In this document: positions 9,216 to 21,323 of the stretch, piece by piece
Position numbering within the stretch: the stretch's first letter is position 1
How the letters are laid out: every line of letters starts with the position of its first letter
Origin: Caldilineaceae bacterium
Lineage (GTDB): Bacteria > Chloroflexota > Anaerolineae > Caldilineales > Caldilineaceae
Assembly (NCBI GenBank): GCA_018003515.1
Contig: JAGNDO010000035.1
Location: 1-49,699, forward strand
Length of the DNA: 49,699 nucleotides
Reading direction: 5' to 3'
Program-made: the position numbers and the translations under genes
The notes under the pieces: generated by a model
Database searches by the model: none
Told to the model about the DNA's origin: nothing
The model's input: the letters and a program-made list of their open reading frames with translations, nothing else

Positions 9216-10256
9216 ATGGATGCAAACCAAACGATTTCACCAAACATTACCATCTTTGATGTGGCGCGAGAAGCCGGCGTCTCCTACTCCACGGTCTCCC
9301 GGGTCATCAACAACAAGGAATATGTCAAAGAGTCTACCCGATCCAAAGTGCAGATGACTATGACACGCTTGGGGTATGTGGCCAACCTCAAGGCCCGCAG
9401 TCTGGCCGGGGGCCGCTCCCAGGTGATCGGTGTGTTGATCTATGATCTGGAGACCAACTACACGGTGCAGATCGTGCGGGGGATCGACGAAGAGGTCTCG
9501 GTGTTGGACTACGACATGCTGATCGCCACCACCCACCAGCGCAAGGTGAAGGAAGCCAACTACGTGGTCAAGTTGACCCAGGGGCTGGCCGATGGACTGC
9601 TGATCATCCTGCCCCGCAACCTGGAGGCCTACCTGCCCGATCTGCATCGCCTCAACTTCCCCTATGTACTCGTCGATCACCCCGGCCAGGACGCGTCGGA
9701 CACCGCCATCCAGGCGACCAATTTCCAGGGTGCGTATAGCGCTGTCCAACACTTGATCGAGCTTGGTCACACCCAGATCGCCACCATCACCGGTCCCCTG
9801 GATCTGGCTTGCTCCCAGGATCGATTGGCCGGCTACCGGTCTGCGCTGGCGGATCACGGCTTGGTCAGCCCGGAGGCGTGGGTGATGGAAGGGGACTTCT
9901 TGAAGCAGGGGGGCGTTGAGGGTGCCAGCCGTCTGCTGGACCTGGCCCAACCGCCCACGGCCATCTTCGCCGCCAGTGACCTGATGGGCTTCGGCGCCAT
10001 GTTGACGGCCAAGGAGCGTGGCCTGGTCGTACCCGCAGATCTTTCTGTAGTGGGTTTTGATGACATCAACGAGTCAGCGCTGGTTGTGCCAGGGCTGACC
10101 AGCGTGCGTCAGCCCTTGGAGGAGATGGGCCGGGTGGCGACACGGCTGCTGGTCGCCCGCATTGAAAACCCAGAAACAGTCCCCCAGCGCCTGGAATTGG
10201 CAACCGAGTTGGTGATCCGCGGTACGACCGCGCCCCCGGGATCAAAACAGCTATGA
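9216..10256 (+). CDS. LacI-family transcriptional regulator of the xyloside operon
   Basis: A 346-aa repressor-type regulator. Residues 12-32 form the helix-turn-helix (IFDVAREAGVSYSTVSRVIN), followed by the hinge (ARSLAGGRSQVIGVL) and a periplasmic-binding-protein-like sugar domain to the C-terminus. No strong ribosome site precedes the start, but the ATG at 9216 gives the normal length of the N-terminal arm. It diverges from the xyloside operon and probably binds the three GCAAGCGCTTGC-type sites between them. The inducer is likely xylose or a xyloside; this comes from context only. Confidence 0.93.
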   Translation: MDANQTISPNITIFDVAREAGVSYSTVSRVINNKEYVKESTRSKVQMTMTRLGYVANLKARSLAGGRSQVIGVLIYDLETNYTVQIVRGIDEEVSVLDYDMLIATTHQRKVKEANYVVKLTQGLADGLLIILPRNLEAYLPDLHRLNFPYVLVDHPGQDASDTAIQATNFQGAYSAVQHLIELGHTQIATITGPLDLACSQDRLAGYRSALADHGLVSPEAWVMEGDFLKQGGVEGASRLLDLAQPPTAIFAASDLMGFGAMLTAKERGLVVPADLSVVGFDDINESALVVPGLTSVRQPLEEMGRVATRLLVARIENPETVPQRLELATELVIRGTTAPPGSKQL

Positions 10257-10662
10257 CTCTGCTGCAAAAAGGTTCTTTTTGCCACAGAGATCACAAAGAT
10301 CACAAAGAGAAGAAGGTGTTTCCCTCTGCGTTCTTGGCGGTTGAAACGCTTTTTGCCACAGAGATCACAAAGAACACAAAGAGAAGAAGGTGTTTTCCTC
10401 TGCGTTCTTGGCGGTTAAATAGCTTTTTGCCACAGAGATCACAGAGATCACAAAGAGAAGAAGGTGTTTTCCTCTGCGTTCTTGGCGGTTAAAACGCTTT
10501 TTGCCACAGAGATCACAGAGATCACAAAGAGAAGAAGGTGTTTTCCTCTGCGTTCTTGGCGGTTAAATAGCCTTTTGCCACAGAGATCACAGAGATCACA
10601 AAGAGAAGAAGGTGTTTTCCTCTGCGTTTTTGGCGGTTAAATAGTTTTTTGTAGCAGAGTCA
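10254..10662. repeat. 74-bp tandem array (5 copies) inside 17-bp inverted repeats
   Basis: Five contiguous units begin at 10281, 10355, 10429, 10503 and 10577, exactly 74 bp apart. Each has the pattern GCCACAGAGATCAC...AAGAAGGTGTT...TGCGTTCTTGGCGG. The array is enclosed by TGACTCTGCTGCAAAAA (10254-10270) and its inverted copy ending at 10662 with one mismatch. The left end overlaps the stop codon of the lacI gene. A related single-unit element with similar ends lies at 30763-30895, so this is a MITE-like, non-coding element. Short reading frames within it are repeat artefacts. Confidence 0.85.
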
Positions 10663-10773
10663 TCCCTTCTCGGTTTAACCAAAATGGTTTACTGGAAAGC
10701 TCTGGGGGGAACCCGTTTGGTTTCACCGATGGCAGCCAGATCTGATTCTTTGGGATCTCAGGGGGTCAAGCCA

Positions 10774-10837
10774 CGTCCCCGGCACTCGCCACCAGAAGTC
10801 TCGAACATCAAACCCGTTTTGGCGAGTGCCGGGGACG
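10774..10837. repeat. Perfect 18-bp inverted repeat (GTCCCCGGCACTCGCCA family)
   Basis: Arms 10774-10791 and 10820-10837 are exact complements with a 28-nt loop. It resembles dispersed REP-like hairpins. It sits between the tandem array and the promoter zone of the giant gene and may end transcription coming from the regulator gene. Confidence 0.75.
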
Positions 10838-10941
10838 TTCACCCCATGAAATCCAGTTGAGCCCCAGATCTCTATCTCTATAGGCATAATTTGAGAGACC
10901 CGTGAGAGACATTTGATAGATCGCTGCACGTCATTTGGGTG

Positions 10942-11143
10942 TATAATGGTTGTGGAATCGATCAAGTGTTGATTGGGTGCGTCTGCTCTCCGGCGAAAAG
11001 GGCATCTGTCCTGTCCAGGTGTGGACGAATGCCCCTTGAAAAAGCCTTCGTTTTTTGTCACGATCCATTCTGCACCGGTCCCATCTCCTCTTTGTTTTCC
11101 TTTCCCGCCCTTTCTGCCGCACTCGTTCCTCCAGGAGATCACC
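10942..11143 (+). promoter_or_regulatory. Candidate -10 box and structured leader before the giant gene
   Basis: TATAAT lies at 10942-10947, about 200 nt before the ATG; no good -35 hexamer is at the right distance, so the promoter is tentative. The leader contains a stem (GGGCAT at 11000-11005 with ATGCCC at 11029-11034, and an inner GTCC/GGAC pair), then an A-rich/T-run segment near 11040-11057. I do not recognise a known riboswitch. The rest of the 887-bp gap 10257-11143 is the repeat island described above; no gene is seen. Confidence 0.3.
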
Positions 11144-14100
11144 ATGATTATCCACAAACTGATCAGCTTCTTTGTCGCCCTGGGTATGGTCCTGACGCCG
11201 ATTTCCCCTGCCCAGCCGGTTCAATCTGTGTCGGCCCAGTCGGTCGCGCAACCTGAGAAAGTGGAGCCGGGGGCAGGCGTCCTCTTCCGTACCCACATCA
11301 CTGTGGACCAGCCCACGGACTGGGCGCGCCTGGCGGAATTGGACGTGGTGATCCTGAACCAAGGCGAGACCGATGCCATGGTCCTGGCCGACTTCGACCA
11401 GTTGGCGAACCTGACTCGATTAGGATTCCAACCCACAGGCACGGACGAGTTCAGCGCCCTGGTGATGGCCAACGGCGCGGAACGACCGTGGATGGCCAAG
11501 GCAGTGGGGCCAGTGCTGGAACGCAGCAAAACTATGCAGACCCAAGTGGCCCAACGTTCTTTGGGGCCGGTGGGTGCCGACGAAGCGGAAACCGTGCAGG
11601 CTCTGACCTCCCTGCGGGTGGTGGTGCAGGCCCTGACGCCGGAGGTCAAGGCCGCCCTGGCCGACTCCTTCAGCCTGGACGACGACGGCGACGGGCTGAC
11701 CAATACAGAGGAGAGTTGGTGGTGTACGGACCCACTCAATCCCAACAGCGACGGGGATGCCCAGGGCTATACCGACGGCCAGGAGGTGGCCGCGCTGCTG
11801 GATGTAACCGTCCCCCGCAGCGTGCGCTGGGGCTACGGGCCGCCCTATCGGGCCTGGCCGCCCTTTGTCAAGACGATTGCCGTGGGCGAACAACCCACCT
11901 GTCTGCTCGACTCGGACGAGGATTCCATCCCCGACCTGGCCGAGATTTATGTCATCGGCACTCGGGTGCCCGCGGAAAGCACCGATTTCGACAAATTCGA
12001 CGACGGCCAGGAACTCTTCGGCGTCACCAAATCGGCCTATGGCGACTACCCCCGTTCGATGGATTCGGATTTCATCACCTCCGAAATGCCCCGCTGGGTG
12101 TTGCCGCCGGGGGACAATCCGTTTGTGGCGGCTTTCCCCGTGCCCGAAGTCTATGTGTTGGCCGATCCAGCGACTGGAAAGACCTGGAATGTGGAGCGGG
12201 TGACGACCATCACGACTTCGCAAGGGGAAATGGTCGAGAAGACGAATTCCTATGAGACTGCGGTTACTCGTGGGCAGAGTACAAGTATTGCCAATACAGT
12301 GACATGGAACGAATGGGAAGAGGTGTCGCAGGCGGTTGAAACACCTATTCGCACAAAAGAACTGTTGGATACTCGAAAAGTAGAAACTCCTGCAGTGGTC
12401 CCCCTCATTTTCGTTGGGATTGCAGCAGCCGGAGGAACCGCGGCAGCAATCGGGGCTGGAGCAGCAGCCGTATCTGCCGTATCTGACGTCATTCAAACAC
12501 ATCATATGCTTACGGATACTACCGGTAAAGATACTGTTGCAGAACTCCAGAATATTGGCAAATACACCTCAGATATTGCAAAAGGCGTAAATACTTCAAA
12601 CGAGCGTTTGTCAGATATTAATGGCACGCTCAAGGATGGATTTCAGCTTACTGGACAAAGCCTAAAATCGATAGATAACACGTTAGGCGTTGGTTTTCAA
12701 AACGTGACAACTTCACTGGATGGCATCCAGCAAGCAATTGATCAGCAAGGCCGTCTGATTGCACGGGGATTGCATGACATCAGCTATCAAATCTCCCGCC
12801 CCCGCCTGACCGAAACAAAGACCAACGGCAAATCCTGGGGCGGGGCGCAGACGACGACCCACGAAGTCTACGAGGAGCACACCATCTCCCAGGGTGAAGC
12901 CTTCACATCCGGCCAGAACTGGAGCACAGCCTGGGCGGTGAATTCCAGCCACGCCGCGGACCTGACCTTCCGCTATGCGGTGCAGAATTCGGGCACGGAA
13001 TATGCCCGAGAGTTGACCAATCTGGTCTTCAATATCTACATCGGCGACGACAAACTGCCCGCCATCTCCTATTCGGCCTGGGAGCAGTTCGCCAACGGCA
13101 AGCTGGACAATCTTTTCCCAGTCGGTCCCAACACGCCCCCCGGCGTCATCAGCAGCAAAACCTACGCCTCCAACCCCATCCCCCTCAGTCTGGAACAGAT
13201 GAAGCGCATCGACCTGGGCGAGCGGCTGACGGTGAAGGTGGAGAACTTCAGCTTTGGCGCGGACGAGAACTTCTACGTCAATGCCATCAGCGGCGGGGTG
13301 ACGGTCTTTATCGAGGACGGGGTGGAGGACGGGGACGAGAGCGTTGACCAGTACGTCATCCCCACCTGGGGCGCAGAGACGGTGCAGGATGTGTTGACCC
13401 GCTACTTCCCCGCGGGCTACGACGCGGAGGGCAATCTCAACGCCCTGTGGACGCCGGAATTCAACGGTGACGCCGCGCCGGCCTGGAACGAGCACTTTCT
13501 CTCCGACATCGCCTGGTGGAATGTCTATCTGACCCAGGCCGACGCCGGGGATACGCCCCTGCACCTGCTACCAGCCCGGGACGGTTCGGGGATCCTCTTC
13601 CGCTTCAACCGGGACAGCGACCGGGACGGCTACAACGACCGGGCCGAGTTCCGCTACTACTGCGCTCTGCCCGCCAGCCACGCCGAAAGCAAGCATTGCG
13701 CCGACGGCCATCTGCGCGCCGAAATCCATCCCCAGCCCGAACTGCTGGCGGGCTATGTGACCGAGCGCAACGGCGCTGTGGTGACGGTCAAGCTGGCCCT
13801 GGAAAATACGGGCAGCTTTGACGCCTATGGCATCGACGCGGTGCTCTACTCCCCGGACGAGACCACAACCATCGGCAACAATACAGTGGGCGGCAACGGC
13901 GTTGTGCGGGCGGGCCGCCAGGTGGTGGTGGGCAGTCTGATCAAAGCGCCGGGCTTGGGAGAGTGGGGCAACAGCCGGGCCAAACCCTACGCCGCGGGCC
14001 AGTTCAGCGGCGCGGCGGATCGCACCTTCACCTTCAGCGCGCAGACGCCGGGTGTGGTGGGGACGGGCAGCACTGCCGTGGCCTGGAACGACGGCGCGGG

Positions 14101-17100
14101 CAACAGCGGTCTGCTCAACCTGGGCGGCGACTACCGCGCGCCCCTGCCGTTGGATGTTGCCCAGGGCTTGCAGGTGGGCTTCAACACCGGCACGATTGAC
14201 GCGGGGGCCAGCTTCACCGTCACCGCGCTGACGCCCCGGGATACCTTCACCTTCACCGTCAACAGCGAACCCTTCACCCCGCCGGTGGTGGTGGTCAGCT
14301 ACAGCGATCCCCAGGGCAGCCGCCGCTTTGTGACGCCTGTGCAACTGCCCTGGCTGGGTGATGCCCTCTCGCCCCACGCCGACGGGATGCTGAAAGGGCT
14401 GGCCGTGCAGATTGTCTCGGAAGGGGCATTCAACCCCGCCGGGCCAAACCGCACCAGTCTGATAGTCAACAGCCCCCACCCGGCCACCATCCGGGACGGC
14501 CATCTGCACCTGAATTTCGTCTCCGACGGCAAGCTGGTGTTGGAGAAATCCTATACTCTGGACTTCCCCGCAGGGCCGACGACCTTCACGGCCGAATGGG
14601 CGGCCTCCGACTTTTCCGCCGACTACAAACCGGCCGGCGACAATCTGCTCATCGCTTTCTGGACCGACAGCGAGAACAATATCATCGACAGCGGGGCCCG
14701 GCCCCTCAACAGCTTTGCCGCGGATCCCAAACCGGCCGCAGACAGCAATGCCGCGCTCTGGGATTTCGGCACTGTGACCCAGGGGGAGGTACTCAAGCGC
14801 TCCGTCTCGATTGCCAGCATCGGCGACATCGACCTGCTGGCCTACGTCACCGGCGCGCCGGGCTTGTCCGTCTCCCAGACAGGCAGCAAGCCTCTGGGCT
14901 TGGGCGATCTGGCGAGCTACGAGCTTTCGCTGGACACCCGGACCCTGCCCACCGGCCCCTACACAGGCACGGCCACCCTGCGCACCAGCGACCCGGCCCG
15001 CCCGCTCTACACTGTACAGGTGACGGGCGAGATTGCCCCCCTTTTCGGCGATGCCTACGCCCGCAAGGTGGAAGACCGTCCGTTGGATGTGGAGGTGTGG
15101 GTGGATGGGAGTCATAGTCAGGGGGAGTGGATTACTTACACCCATTCGCTAGGACCGGATGCAGGCTCTTTGCATCCGGTGAAGGTCTATGACACCAATT
15201 CTGTACTTCAAGGTGTTGGTAGCATTGCTACAGATTTCAGCGAAGGCACTGCATCAGCCGAGATGTTTGGCGATGGGCGAGATGGGGTGATGCCAGGCAG
15301 CGGAAATTTAGACTACGAAAAGGGCTTTGGGGTTGGTACAGTCAACGGTACAGCCGGTTCAACCAGTATTGACGTTGTTGACCATTACGCCGTTTCGCGC
15401 ATCAATCCCGACGATATGGTGCTGATCCACCAGACTCGCGGTAGCGGAGTCGGTCAATGGGAGTTGAACAGAGCAATCAATGACTTTACAGGCTCTGGTA
15501 CATTCGCACTTGAGAAGCCACTCAAATATGCATATTTCACAAACGGTGGGAATGATAGAGCGCAAATCCTACGGGTACCTCAATTCACTGACTGTCCGGT
15601 AACGGGTACAGTAACACCGCTGAGTGCATGGGCTGGAGATTGGGGCGGCATTTTTGCCATAATGTGTAGTGGAACCATGAATATAGCGGGTAATATTGAT
15701 GCAAGTGGTTTTGGGTTTAGAGGCGGATCGAGTGTATCTGCCCCTTGTGGGGACCGATGTACTGGGCCATCTGGATTTCAGGGTGAGAGTTATAACGGAA
15801 TGGGAGGACAATCACCATCGCCAAACGGTGGTGGAGGCGGAGCAGGAGGTGGCGATGCTTGGGGTGGAGGGCAAGGAGGGGCAGGTGCCGGCGGTGGGGG
15901 CTACGGTTCAGATGGTGGCGGCGGGAATCGAGGCGAGGGTGGTAATGCAAGTCCTGGCAGTGGAGGTGTACCTTACGGAGTTGCTGACTTACATACACTG
16001 ATCCATGCCGGTTCTGGAGGTGGCAGTGGCGGAAGTGACGATCTACGTGGACTTGTCTCTGGACCGGGTGGGCGTGGTGGCGGAATTCTCATAGTTTTAG
16101 GGAAATCCATACAAATCTCTGGTGCGATGATTGCTGATGGAAGCAATGGAGGAAATAGCAATAGTCAATACTCTGGTCCGGGTGGCGGGGGGTCGGGTGG
16201 TAGTATTTTCATTGTTGGTCAAAACATCTCAAATCAGGGTATAGTTCGAGCCAGTGGCGGATCAGGGGCATGCCGTGAATATGGTTGTAGCGGTAATGGT
16301 GGCACAGGTCGTATTCGCATCGAATTTTGTGAATCTCTCACCGGTAGTGACAATCCCCTTATCACTACAAAGAAACTCAATTGCTCCATCGTCGAACAGA
16401 TTGCGTCTTCTACAACACTCCTTAATCTGCCTAAGCTAACCTCAGAGACACGCACTTACCGTATACAATACGGCCGCAAACTCGACTTCACGGCTGAAGG
16501 CGAGATGCTCACAACGCTCCGTCTGCCCTCTGGTGTGTGGACCTCAGCCTCTCTGGATGCTCTGGTCTCTGGCGTGGGCAGTGGGGACGTGACTTTCAAA
16601 CTGGACGTGGGCGCTGATGGCACGTGGGAATGGGATGAGACGAAGGCCATTGACAACGCCGGTACGTTCTACACGGATACGTTGGCCGCGGCTTTCGCTC
16701 CCTACGTCTCCGGCAACGGTGACGTCGATGTGGATGTCAAAGTCTATCTGAGCAAGCCGGGCCAGGTGCTACTTACCAATATGGCCGTCAGCCGGGAGCG
16801 CTCTGTGGAACTCGCGCCCCAACTGGCTCTCTCCGGCACGCCGACCGAAGGGGCGGTGGTGCCTCTCAACGCCACTGTCGCCAACACCGGGACGGCGGAC
16901 AGCGGACCGCTGACCGTCTCCTATTATGCCACGCAGCACGCAGCACGCAGCACTCAGTACATCGGCAGCGTATTCATTCCCAACATCCCAGGGGCGGGCA
17001 CAGAGGCCGCGCCCTTCCAGTGGGACACCCTCGGCTTTGTCGGCCCCATGACCGTCACGGCCACAGTGGACCCCTTCAACCGCACGGCAGAGGTCAACGA

Positions 17101-19570
17101 AGCCAACAACAGCGCGCTGGCCCCCTTTACCATCCTCACCCGACCGGATCTGGCATTCAATCCGACGGGCATCACCCTCTCCGACGATGAGCCGGTGGTG
17201 GGCGAGACGGTCACGGTCACGGCCAGCTTGAAGAACAACGGCCAGACCGCCACGGCCAGCCAGAAGACCGTCCTCTACCGAGGCAATCCGGAGAGCAGCG
17301 GTGTGCAACTACAGTCCAATACTGTCAGCACCATCGGGCCAGGGGCAAATCGCAATGTCGTCTTCACCTGGACGCCCACGACTACCGGCTGGCATCGTCT
17401 CTTCATCCGGACCGACAAGGATGGACAGATCAACGAATCTGATGAAGGCAACAACGACCGCTGGCTGGATGTCTATGTGGGCGTGGCCGGGCCGGTGCTG
17501 CTGGACAGCGGGCCAGGCGAGCCGGTCTACTCCGAGAGCAGGGGCAATGGCGTCATCGACGCCGACGGGGATGATGTGACCGGTTCTTGTGGCGACGCAG
17601 CCTATCAGAGCTTCCGCCGGGATCCCAACGGCCCCCTGGCCTATCGCTTCGACCACCTGCTGCCCGGCCACTTCTACCACCTTGACATCACCCTCTACAA
17701 CTGTCCCGGCGAGGCCCAGCGCCTGGAAACGGTCACAGTGGACAATGTGACCCTGACCGCTTCGGCGGTGGACCTGGGCGACCAACAGGTGCATCGTCTT
17801 TCATTCCTGGTGGACCCGGCTCTCTACGCACTGGACCGCTCCGTTGCCATTGTCATCGCTGCGGATGGCGTGCAGGGCACGGTGGTCAGCGAGGTCAATC
17901 TCCACGATGTGGACTATCGCTACGCCGACGCCGGCGGACAGAATGACCCCCGCTATCCGGGCAGCCGGACTTTCGGTTGGGAAGATGGCTCGGCCAACAC
18001 AGCCTGGGGCACACTACCCGCCCACAGTGTGCGGGTGGATCAGACGGATCGGGAGTTGGTCTACCGCTTCGACGGTCTGCGCAGCGACAAACGCTATACG
18101 GTCCACCTGGCCTTCCGCCAGGGCAGCGGTTCCACATCCACAGCATTGAAGGTACAGATCGATGGTGTAGATTCGGGCAGCACCTTCAACGTAGCCACAG
18201 GCGAACGGGTGGACAAGCACATCGCTGTCTCGCCCATCCATTACCAGAGCGATGGATCGATTCGAGTGGGGATCGTGCGGCCTGATGCCAATGGCCCCTT
18301 TGTCAACGAAATCGCTCTGGAAGAGGAGACGGTAGAAGCCGCAGTCTCCTGCGTGGCCTTGCCCACCCCATCCGGAATGGATGTCTTCGGCACAGTCACC
18401 ATCAACGGCGCGCCTGCCCCAGTGGGCACGGTCATCCAGGCCATCAACCCCCGGGGCGACACCGTAGGCTGTGTGACTGTGGTAACTGCCGGGGCGTTCC
18501 CCTTCGTGCGGGTCTACGGCGAGGATGCTGGCGCGTCCCCGCCCATCCCTGGCATGCGGGATGGCGAGCGTATCACCTTCCGAGTGACCGGCGCGTTGGC
18601 CAAATCAACCCCATCGATCTACTGGCAAGAGGGAGGAACCGTGGAGACTGCCCTGGACGCTGGTCCGGTGGACGGCCAGTCACTATTGCTCAACCCGCCA
18701 TGGAATCTGATCTCCCTGCACGTGGACCCGCCCGCGCCCCTGGCGCAGCAGGTCTTCGGCAGCATCGAGAACCGTTACGATCTGGCGCTGAGTGAGACAG
18801 GCGTCTTTATTCCGGGTGCCAATCCCCTCTACAATACGCTGAAAGAGATTCACTGTGGCCAGGCCTATTATGTGCGGGTGACCGGCACAACCACGGCCAA
18901 TCTTCTAGCAGAGGGGTTGACCTGTCCAGCGGACACCCCCCTCCCCCTCCACGCCGGATGGAATTGGATCGGCTATCTGCCTTCCACGTCGCTGCCGGTT
19001 GCTCAGGCCCTGGCCAGTATCGATGGCAAGTATCAGCGGGTGTTGGGTATTTCTCAGACCTACATTCCCGGTTCCCCAGCCAGCAACCTGACCCATCTGG
19101 AGCCGGGCCAAGGCTATCTTGTCTATATGAATGAAGCGGCCACGTTGGTCTATCCAACCTCGCCAGCGGCCAGCATGAGCGAACATGTAGAGGCCGTTGG
19201 GCTGTGCGGCGGTGTGCAGTCTACACCCTACGCCACCCTGCTCTATGGCGAAGTGACTATCAACGGTCAGCTTGCGCCGGTGGGAAGCCGTATCGAACTG
19301 GTTACAACCCAGGGGAACGTGGCGGGCTGTATCGAAACCACCGAGCCAGGCTTCTACCGCGCCACCTTTGCCTATGGCGCGGATGAAACGGCCAGCCCAC
19401 GCATCCCCGGTTTTGCCGAAGGGGAGCCGATTCTTGTGCAGGTCAACGGCATGGCTGTCCCGGTGGATGTGCCATTGCTATGGAGCGATGACAAAGATCT
19501 CCATAGGGTCGATCTCGCTTTGAACGGGATCTGGAATCTCTATATGCCTTCTGTGCAGCAGGAGCGCTGA
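11144..19570 (+). CDS. Giant secreted mosaic protein (Ca-binding repeats, Gly-rich, CARDB domains)
   Basis: About 2,808 aa. I start at [15 protein letters not shown] because AGGAG (11133-11137) precedes it and a signal peptide follows (residues 1-32). Visible order: Asp-rich calcium-type repeats (about 175-216, 254-291, 819-837; [18 protein letters not shown]); an Ala/Gly hydrophobic stretch (415-452) followed by a coiled-coil-like region (464-549); a HYDIN/ASH-like beta domain (about 1202-1296); a Gly-rich module (1552-1726); two CARDB-like domains (about 1886-2109); two beta-sandwich modules (2110-2396); two copies of a module shared with the next protein (about 2396-2493, 2686-2796). It ends [10 protein letters not shown]. 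Two segments (12190-12790, 15090-16460) are visibly more AT-rich than the rest. Probably a surface or adhesion protein; function unknown. Confidence 0.85.
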   Translation: MIIHKLISFFVALGMVLTPISPAQPVQSVSAQSVAQPEKVEPGAGVLFRTHITVDQPTDWARLAELDVVILNQGETDAMVLADFDQLANLTRLGFQPTGTDEFSALVMANGAERPWMAKAVGPVLERSKTMQTQVAQRSLGPVGADEAETVQALTSLRVVVQALTPEVKAALADSFSLDDDGDGLTNTEESWWCTDPLNPNSDGDAQGYTDGQEVAALLDVTVPRSVRWGYGPPYRAWPPFVKTIAVGEQPTCLLDSDEDSIPDLAEIYVIGTRVPAESTDFDKFDDGQELFGVTKSAYGDYPRSMDSDFITSEMPRWVLPPGDNPFVAAFPVPEVYVLADPATGKTWNVERVTTITTSQGEMVEKTNSYETAVTRGQSTSIANTVTWNEWEEVSQAVETPIRTKELLDTRKVETPAVVPLIFVGIAAAGGTAAAIGAGAAAVSAVSDVIQTHHMLTDTTGKDTVAELQNIGKYTSDIAKGVNTSNERLSDINGTLKDGFQLTGQSLKSIDNTLGVGFQNVTTSLDGIQQAIDQQGRLIARGLHDISYQISRPRLTETKTNGKSWGGAQTTTHEVYEEHTISQGEAFTSGQNWSTAWAVNSSHAADLTFRYAVQNSGTEYARELTNLVFNIYIGDDKLPAISYSAWEQFANGKLDNLFPVGPNTPPGVISSKTYASNPIPLSLEQMKRIDLGERLTVKVENFSFGADENFYVNAISGGVTVFIEDGVEDGDESVDQYVIPTWGAETVQDVLTRYFPAGYDAEGNLNALWTPEFNGDAAPAWNEHFLSDIAWWNVYLTQADAGDTPLHLLPARDGSGILFRFNRDSDRDGYNDRAEFRYYCALPASHAESKHCADGHLRAEIHPQPELLAGYVTERNGAVVTVKLALENTGSFDAYGIDAVLYSPDETTTIGNNTVGGNGVVRAGRQVVVGSLIKAPGLGEWGNSRAKPYAAGQFSGAADRTFTFSAQTPGVVGTGSTAVAWNDGAGNSGLLNLGGDYRAPLPLDVAQGLQVGFNTGTIDAGASFTVTALTPRDTFTFTVNSEPFTPPVVVVSYSDPQGSRRFVTPVQLPWLGDALSPHADGMLKGLAVQIVSEGAFNPAGPNRTSLIVNSPHPATIRDGHLHLNFVSDGKLVLEKSYTLDFPAGPTTFTAEWAASDFSADYKPAGDNLLIAFWTDSENNIIDSGARPLNSFAADPKPAADSNAALWDFGTVTQGEVLKRSVSIASIGDIDLLAYVTGAPGLSVSQTGSKPLGLGDLASYELSLDTRTLPTGPYTGTATLRTSDPARPLYTVQVTGEIAPLFGDAYARKVEDRPLDVEVWVDGSHSQGEWITYTHSLGPDAGSLHPVKVYDTNSVLQGVGSIATDFSEGTASAEMFGDGRDGVMPGSGNLDYEKGFGVGTVNGTAGSTSIDVVDHYAVSRINPDDMVLIHQTRGSGVGQWELNRAINDFTGSGTFALEKPLKYAYFTNGGNDRAQILRVPQFTDCPVTGTVTPLSAWAGDWGGIFAIMCSGTMNIAGNIDASGFGFRGGSSVSAPCGDRCTGPSGFQGESYNGMGGQSPSPNGGGGGAGGGDAWGGGQGGAGAGGGGYGSDGGGGNRGEGGNASPGSGGVPYGVADLHTLIHAGSGGGSGGSDDLRGLVSGPGGRGGGILIVLGKSIQISGAMIADGSNGGNSNSQYSGPGGGGSGGSIFIVGQNISNQGIVRASGGSGACREYGCSGNGGTGRIRIEFCESLTGSDNPLITTKKLNCSIVEQIASSTTLLNLPKLTSETRTYRIQYGRKLDFTAEGEMLTTLRLPSGVWTSASLDALVSGVGSGDVTFKLDVGADGTWEWDETKAIDNAGTFYTDTLAAAFAPYVSGNGDVDVDVKVYLSKPGQVLLTNMAVSRERSVELAPQLALSGTPTEGAVVPLNATVANTGTADSGPLTVSYYATQHAARSTQYIGSVFIPNIPGAGTEAAPFQWDTLGFVGPMTVTATVDPFNRTAEVNEANNSALAPFTILTRPDLAFNPTGITLSDDEPVVGETVTVTASLKNNGQTATASQKTVLYRGNPESSGVQLQSNTVSTIGPGANRNVVFTWTPTTTGWHRLFIRTDKDGQINESDEGNNDRWLDVYVGVAGPVLLDSGPGEPVYSESRGNGVIDADGDDVTGSCGDAAYQSFRRDPNGPLAYRFDHLLPGHFYHLDITLYNCPGEAQRLETVTVDNVTLTASAVDLGDQQVHRLSFLVDPALYALDRSVAIVIAADGVQGTVVSEVNLHDVDYRYADAGGQNDPRYPGSRTFGWEDGSANTAWGTLPAHSVRVDQTDRELVYRFDGLRSDKRYTVHLAFRQGSGSTSTALKVQIDGVDSGSTFNVATGERVDKHIAVSPIHYQSDGSIRVGIVRPDANGPFVNEIALEEETVEAAVSCVALPTPSGMDVFGTVTINGAPAPVGTVIQAINPRGDTVGCVTVVTAGAFPFVRVYGEDAGASPPIPGMRDGERITFRVTGALAKSTPSIYWQEGGTVETALDAGPVDGQSLLLNPPWNLISLHVDPPAPLAQQVFGSIENRYDLALSETGVFIPGANPLYNTLKEIHCGQAYYVRVTGTTTANLLAEGLTCPADTPLPLHAGWNWIGYLPSTSLPVAQALASIDGKYQRVLGISQTYIPGSPASNLTHLEPGQGYLVYMNEAATLVYPTSPAASMSEHVEAVGLCGGVQSTPYATLLYGEVTINGQLAPVGSRIELVTTQGNVAGCIETTEPGFYRATFAYGADETASPRIPGFAEGEPILVQVNGMAVPVDVPLLWSDDKDLHRVDLALNGIWNLYMPSVQQER
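16930..16960 (+). repeat. Intergenic-type microrepeat captured in the giant gene
   Basis: An ACGCAGC direct repeat of about three and a half copies encodes [11 protein letters not shown] inside a CARDB-like domain. Similar ACGCA(A/G)(C/T)ACGCA strings occur between genes in this window (around 23024-23080 and 29476-29495), so a non-coding repeat seems to have entered the reading frame without breaking it. Confidence 0.6.
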
Positions 19571-19571
19571 A

Positions 19572-21197
19572 ATGAGATATCCACGGTTCGGCTACCTACC
19601 AATGCTATTGCTGGTAGTCATCCTGGCGGCAGGAACTCCTTCCTTTTCGTCGGTAGCGGAGGAGTTTCTGCCCCTGGGAAGTTGCCCGACAGTACAGAAC
19701 ACGCCTAGATTCACAATTGCCTACGGCGCAGCGCAGGTCAACGGCCAGCCTGCGCCGGCAGGTGCGTATGTAGAGGCAGTGAGTCCCAGGGGGATAGTTG
19801 TTGGCTGCGTTGTGCTGACGGATGACGGGGTATTACCCTTCATGTATATATATGGTGAAGACACGTCGGTCACTCCGCCAGTACCCGGTATGCGAAGCGA
19901 CGAAAAAGTGACCTTTCGGGTCAATGGAATTACAGGTACAGCCTCGCCCGAACTCCTCTGGAGAAATGACCGTTCGCCCCATCAATTGACGGTTCAGGCC
20001 TCCGGTGACACGCCGACACCTACCAACACACCCACCATCACGCCGACGCCGACCAATACACCCACCAACACGCCGACGCCGACCAACACACCGACCATCA
20101 CGCCGACGCCGACGAACACGCCTACCAATACGCCGACGCCGACGAACACGCCCACCATCACGCCGACGCCGACCAACACGCCGACCATCACACCGACGCC
20201 GACCAATACACCGACCATCACGCCGACCAACACGCCGACCAACACGCCCACCGTCACGCCGACGCCGACCAACACGCCGACCGTCACGCCGACGCCGACC
20301 AACACGCCTACGAATACACTTACGAATACGCCGACCAACACACCGACCAACACACCGACCAATACGCCGACCAACACGCCCACCAACACACCGACCAACA
20401 CGCCGACGCCCACGGACACACCAACGAATACACCGACCAACACGCCGACGCCCACGGACACGCCGACGAATACACCGACCAACACGCCGACGCCCACGGA
20501 CACGCCGACGAATACACCAACCAACACGCCGACGCCCACGGACACGCCGACGAATACACCGACCAACACGCCGACGCCCACGGACACGCCGACGAATACA
20601 CCAACCAACACGCCCACCAATACGCCAACATCGACCAACACGCCGACCAACACACCCACCACTAGGCCAACATCGACCAACACACCGACTAACACGCCGA
20701 CCAATACGCCAACACCGACCAACACGCCGACCAACACGCCGACGCCGACTTCAACACCTACAAATGTGATTCTTCCTGGCAGTGGGGGTGGAATCACGGA
20801 AACTTTAGGTGTGACCGTGTCTATTACATTTTCATCTGGGACTGTAGCAGATCCCATTCAGGTCTTCATCGATCCTCTTACCGGTTCACCTCCTCATGAC
20901 GGATTTCAGGTGATGGGGCAAGTTTTTCAGATCACAGCTTGGACTCTGAGTGGCAGCCCTGTGACTAGTTTTGACAACTCTTTCTTTCTGACGATTGAAT
21001 ATGACGACCTACCCCTGGGATCGAGTGCGCCACCGGTTCTCTACTTCTGGCAAGAAAGTGATGGTGTTTGGGTTGAGGTGCCCACAATCCATAACTCGGC
21101 CTCTCGCACTCTGACCGCAATATTGGATCACCTCACCATCTTCGCCGCCATGCAGCGGGACGATCACCGGGTCTACATCCCCATGTTGACCCGATAG
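19572..21197 (+). CDS. Secreted protein with TPTNTPT-repeat linker
   Basis: A 541-aa protein starting one base after the giant gene's stop, with its AGGAG (19560-19564) inside that gene, so the two are translationally coupled. Residues 1-29 are a signal peptide. Residues 40-135 match the module found twice at the end of the giant protein ([15 protein letters not shown]...[12 protein letters not shown]...PPVPGMR). Residues 146-398 are a Thr/Pro/Asn/Asp linker. The C-terminal domain (about 400-541) is a beta-rich module with [10 protein letters not shown] near its end, and the tail reads VYIPMLTR. There is no membrane anchor. Likely a cell-surface or secreted partner of the giant protein; function unknown. 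Confidence 0.85.
   Translation: MRYPRFGYLPMLLLVVILAAGTPSFSSVAEEFLPLGSCPTVQNTPRFTIAYGAAQVNGQPAPAGAYVEAVSPRGIVVGCVVLTDDGVLPFMYIYGEDTSVTPPVPGMRSDEKVTFRVNGITGTASPELLWRNDRSPHQLTVQASGDTPTPTNTPTITPTPTNTPTNTPTPTNTPTITPTPTNTPTNTPTPTNTPTITPTPTNTPTITPTPTNTPTITPTNTPTNTPTVTPTPTNTPTVTPTPTNTPTNTLTNTPTNTPTNTPTNTPTNTPTNTPTNTPTPTDTPTNTPTNTPTPTDTPTNTPTNTPTPTDTPTNTPTNTPTPTDTPTNTPTNTPTPTDTPTNTPTNTPTNTPTSTNTPTNTPTTRPTSTNTPTNTPTNTPTPTNTPTNTPTPTSTPTNVILPGSGGGITETLGVTVSITFSSGTVADPIQVFIDPLTGSPPHDGFQVMGQVFQITAWTLSGSPVTSFDNSFFLTIEYDDLPLGSSAPPVLYFWQESDGVWVEVPTIHNSASRTLTAILDHLTIFAAMQRDDHRVYIPMLTR
20008..20763 (+). repeat. Coding tandem repeat encoding the TPT linker
   Basis: Degenerate repeats of ACNCCGACNNNNACN encode [12 protein letters not shown]-like sequence. 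Within it a regular 42-bp unit ([14 protein letters not shown]) occurs about five times at roughly 20400-20610. Such runs expand and contract easily by slippage or recombination; here the length stays in frame. Confidence 0.9.
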
Positions 21198-21250
21198 CAG
21201 CCCGATGGCATCAGTTCTGCCAGGGTGGGTTGATCTGAGCAAGCTGCACA

Positions 21251-21298
21251 ACAAACGCTCCACTTTCTCGTGATGTCACGAAAAAGTGGAGCGTTTGT
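21251..21298 (+). terminator. Long hairpin terminator after the secreted-protein pair
   Basis: ACAAACGCTCCACTTT (21251-21266) pairs with 21283-21298, and an inner palindrome TCGTGA/TCACGA fills most of the middle, giving an almost continuous stem. It lies about 50 bp after the stop codon and before the oppositely oriented gene cluster. Confidence 0.7.
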
Positions 21299-21323
21299 GT
21301 TTATACAACTCAATGAATCAACC

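Noticed and set aside
10281-10650. CRISPR array
   Set aside because: The 74-bp units are contiguous with no unique spacers, and no cas gene is present.
19994-20857. 287-codon minus-strand frame rich in Val-Gly opposite the TPT linker
   Set aside because: It is the mirror of a coding tandem repeat with a fixed codon pattern; it has no start signal and no independent domain.
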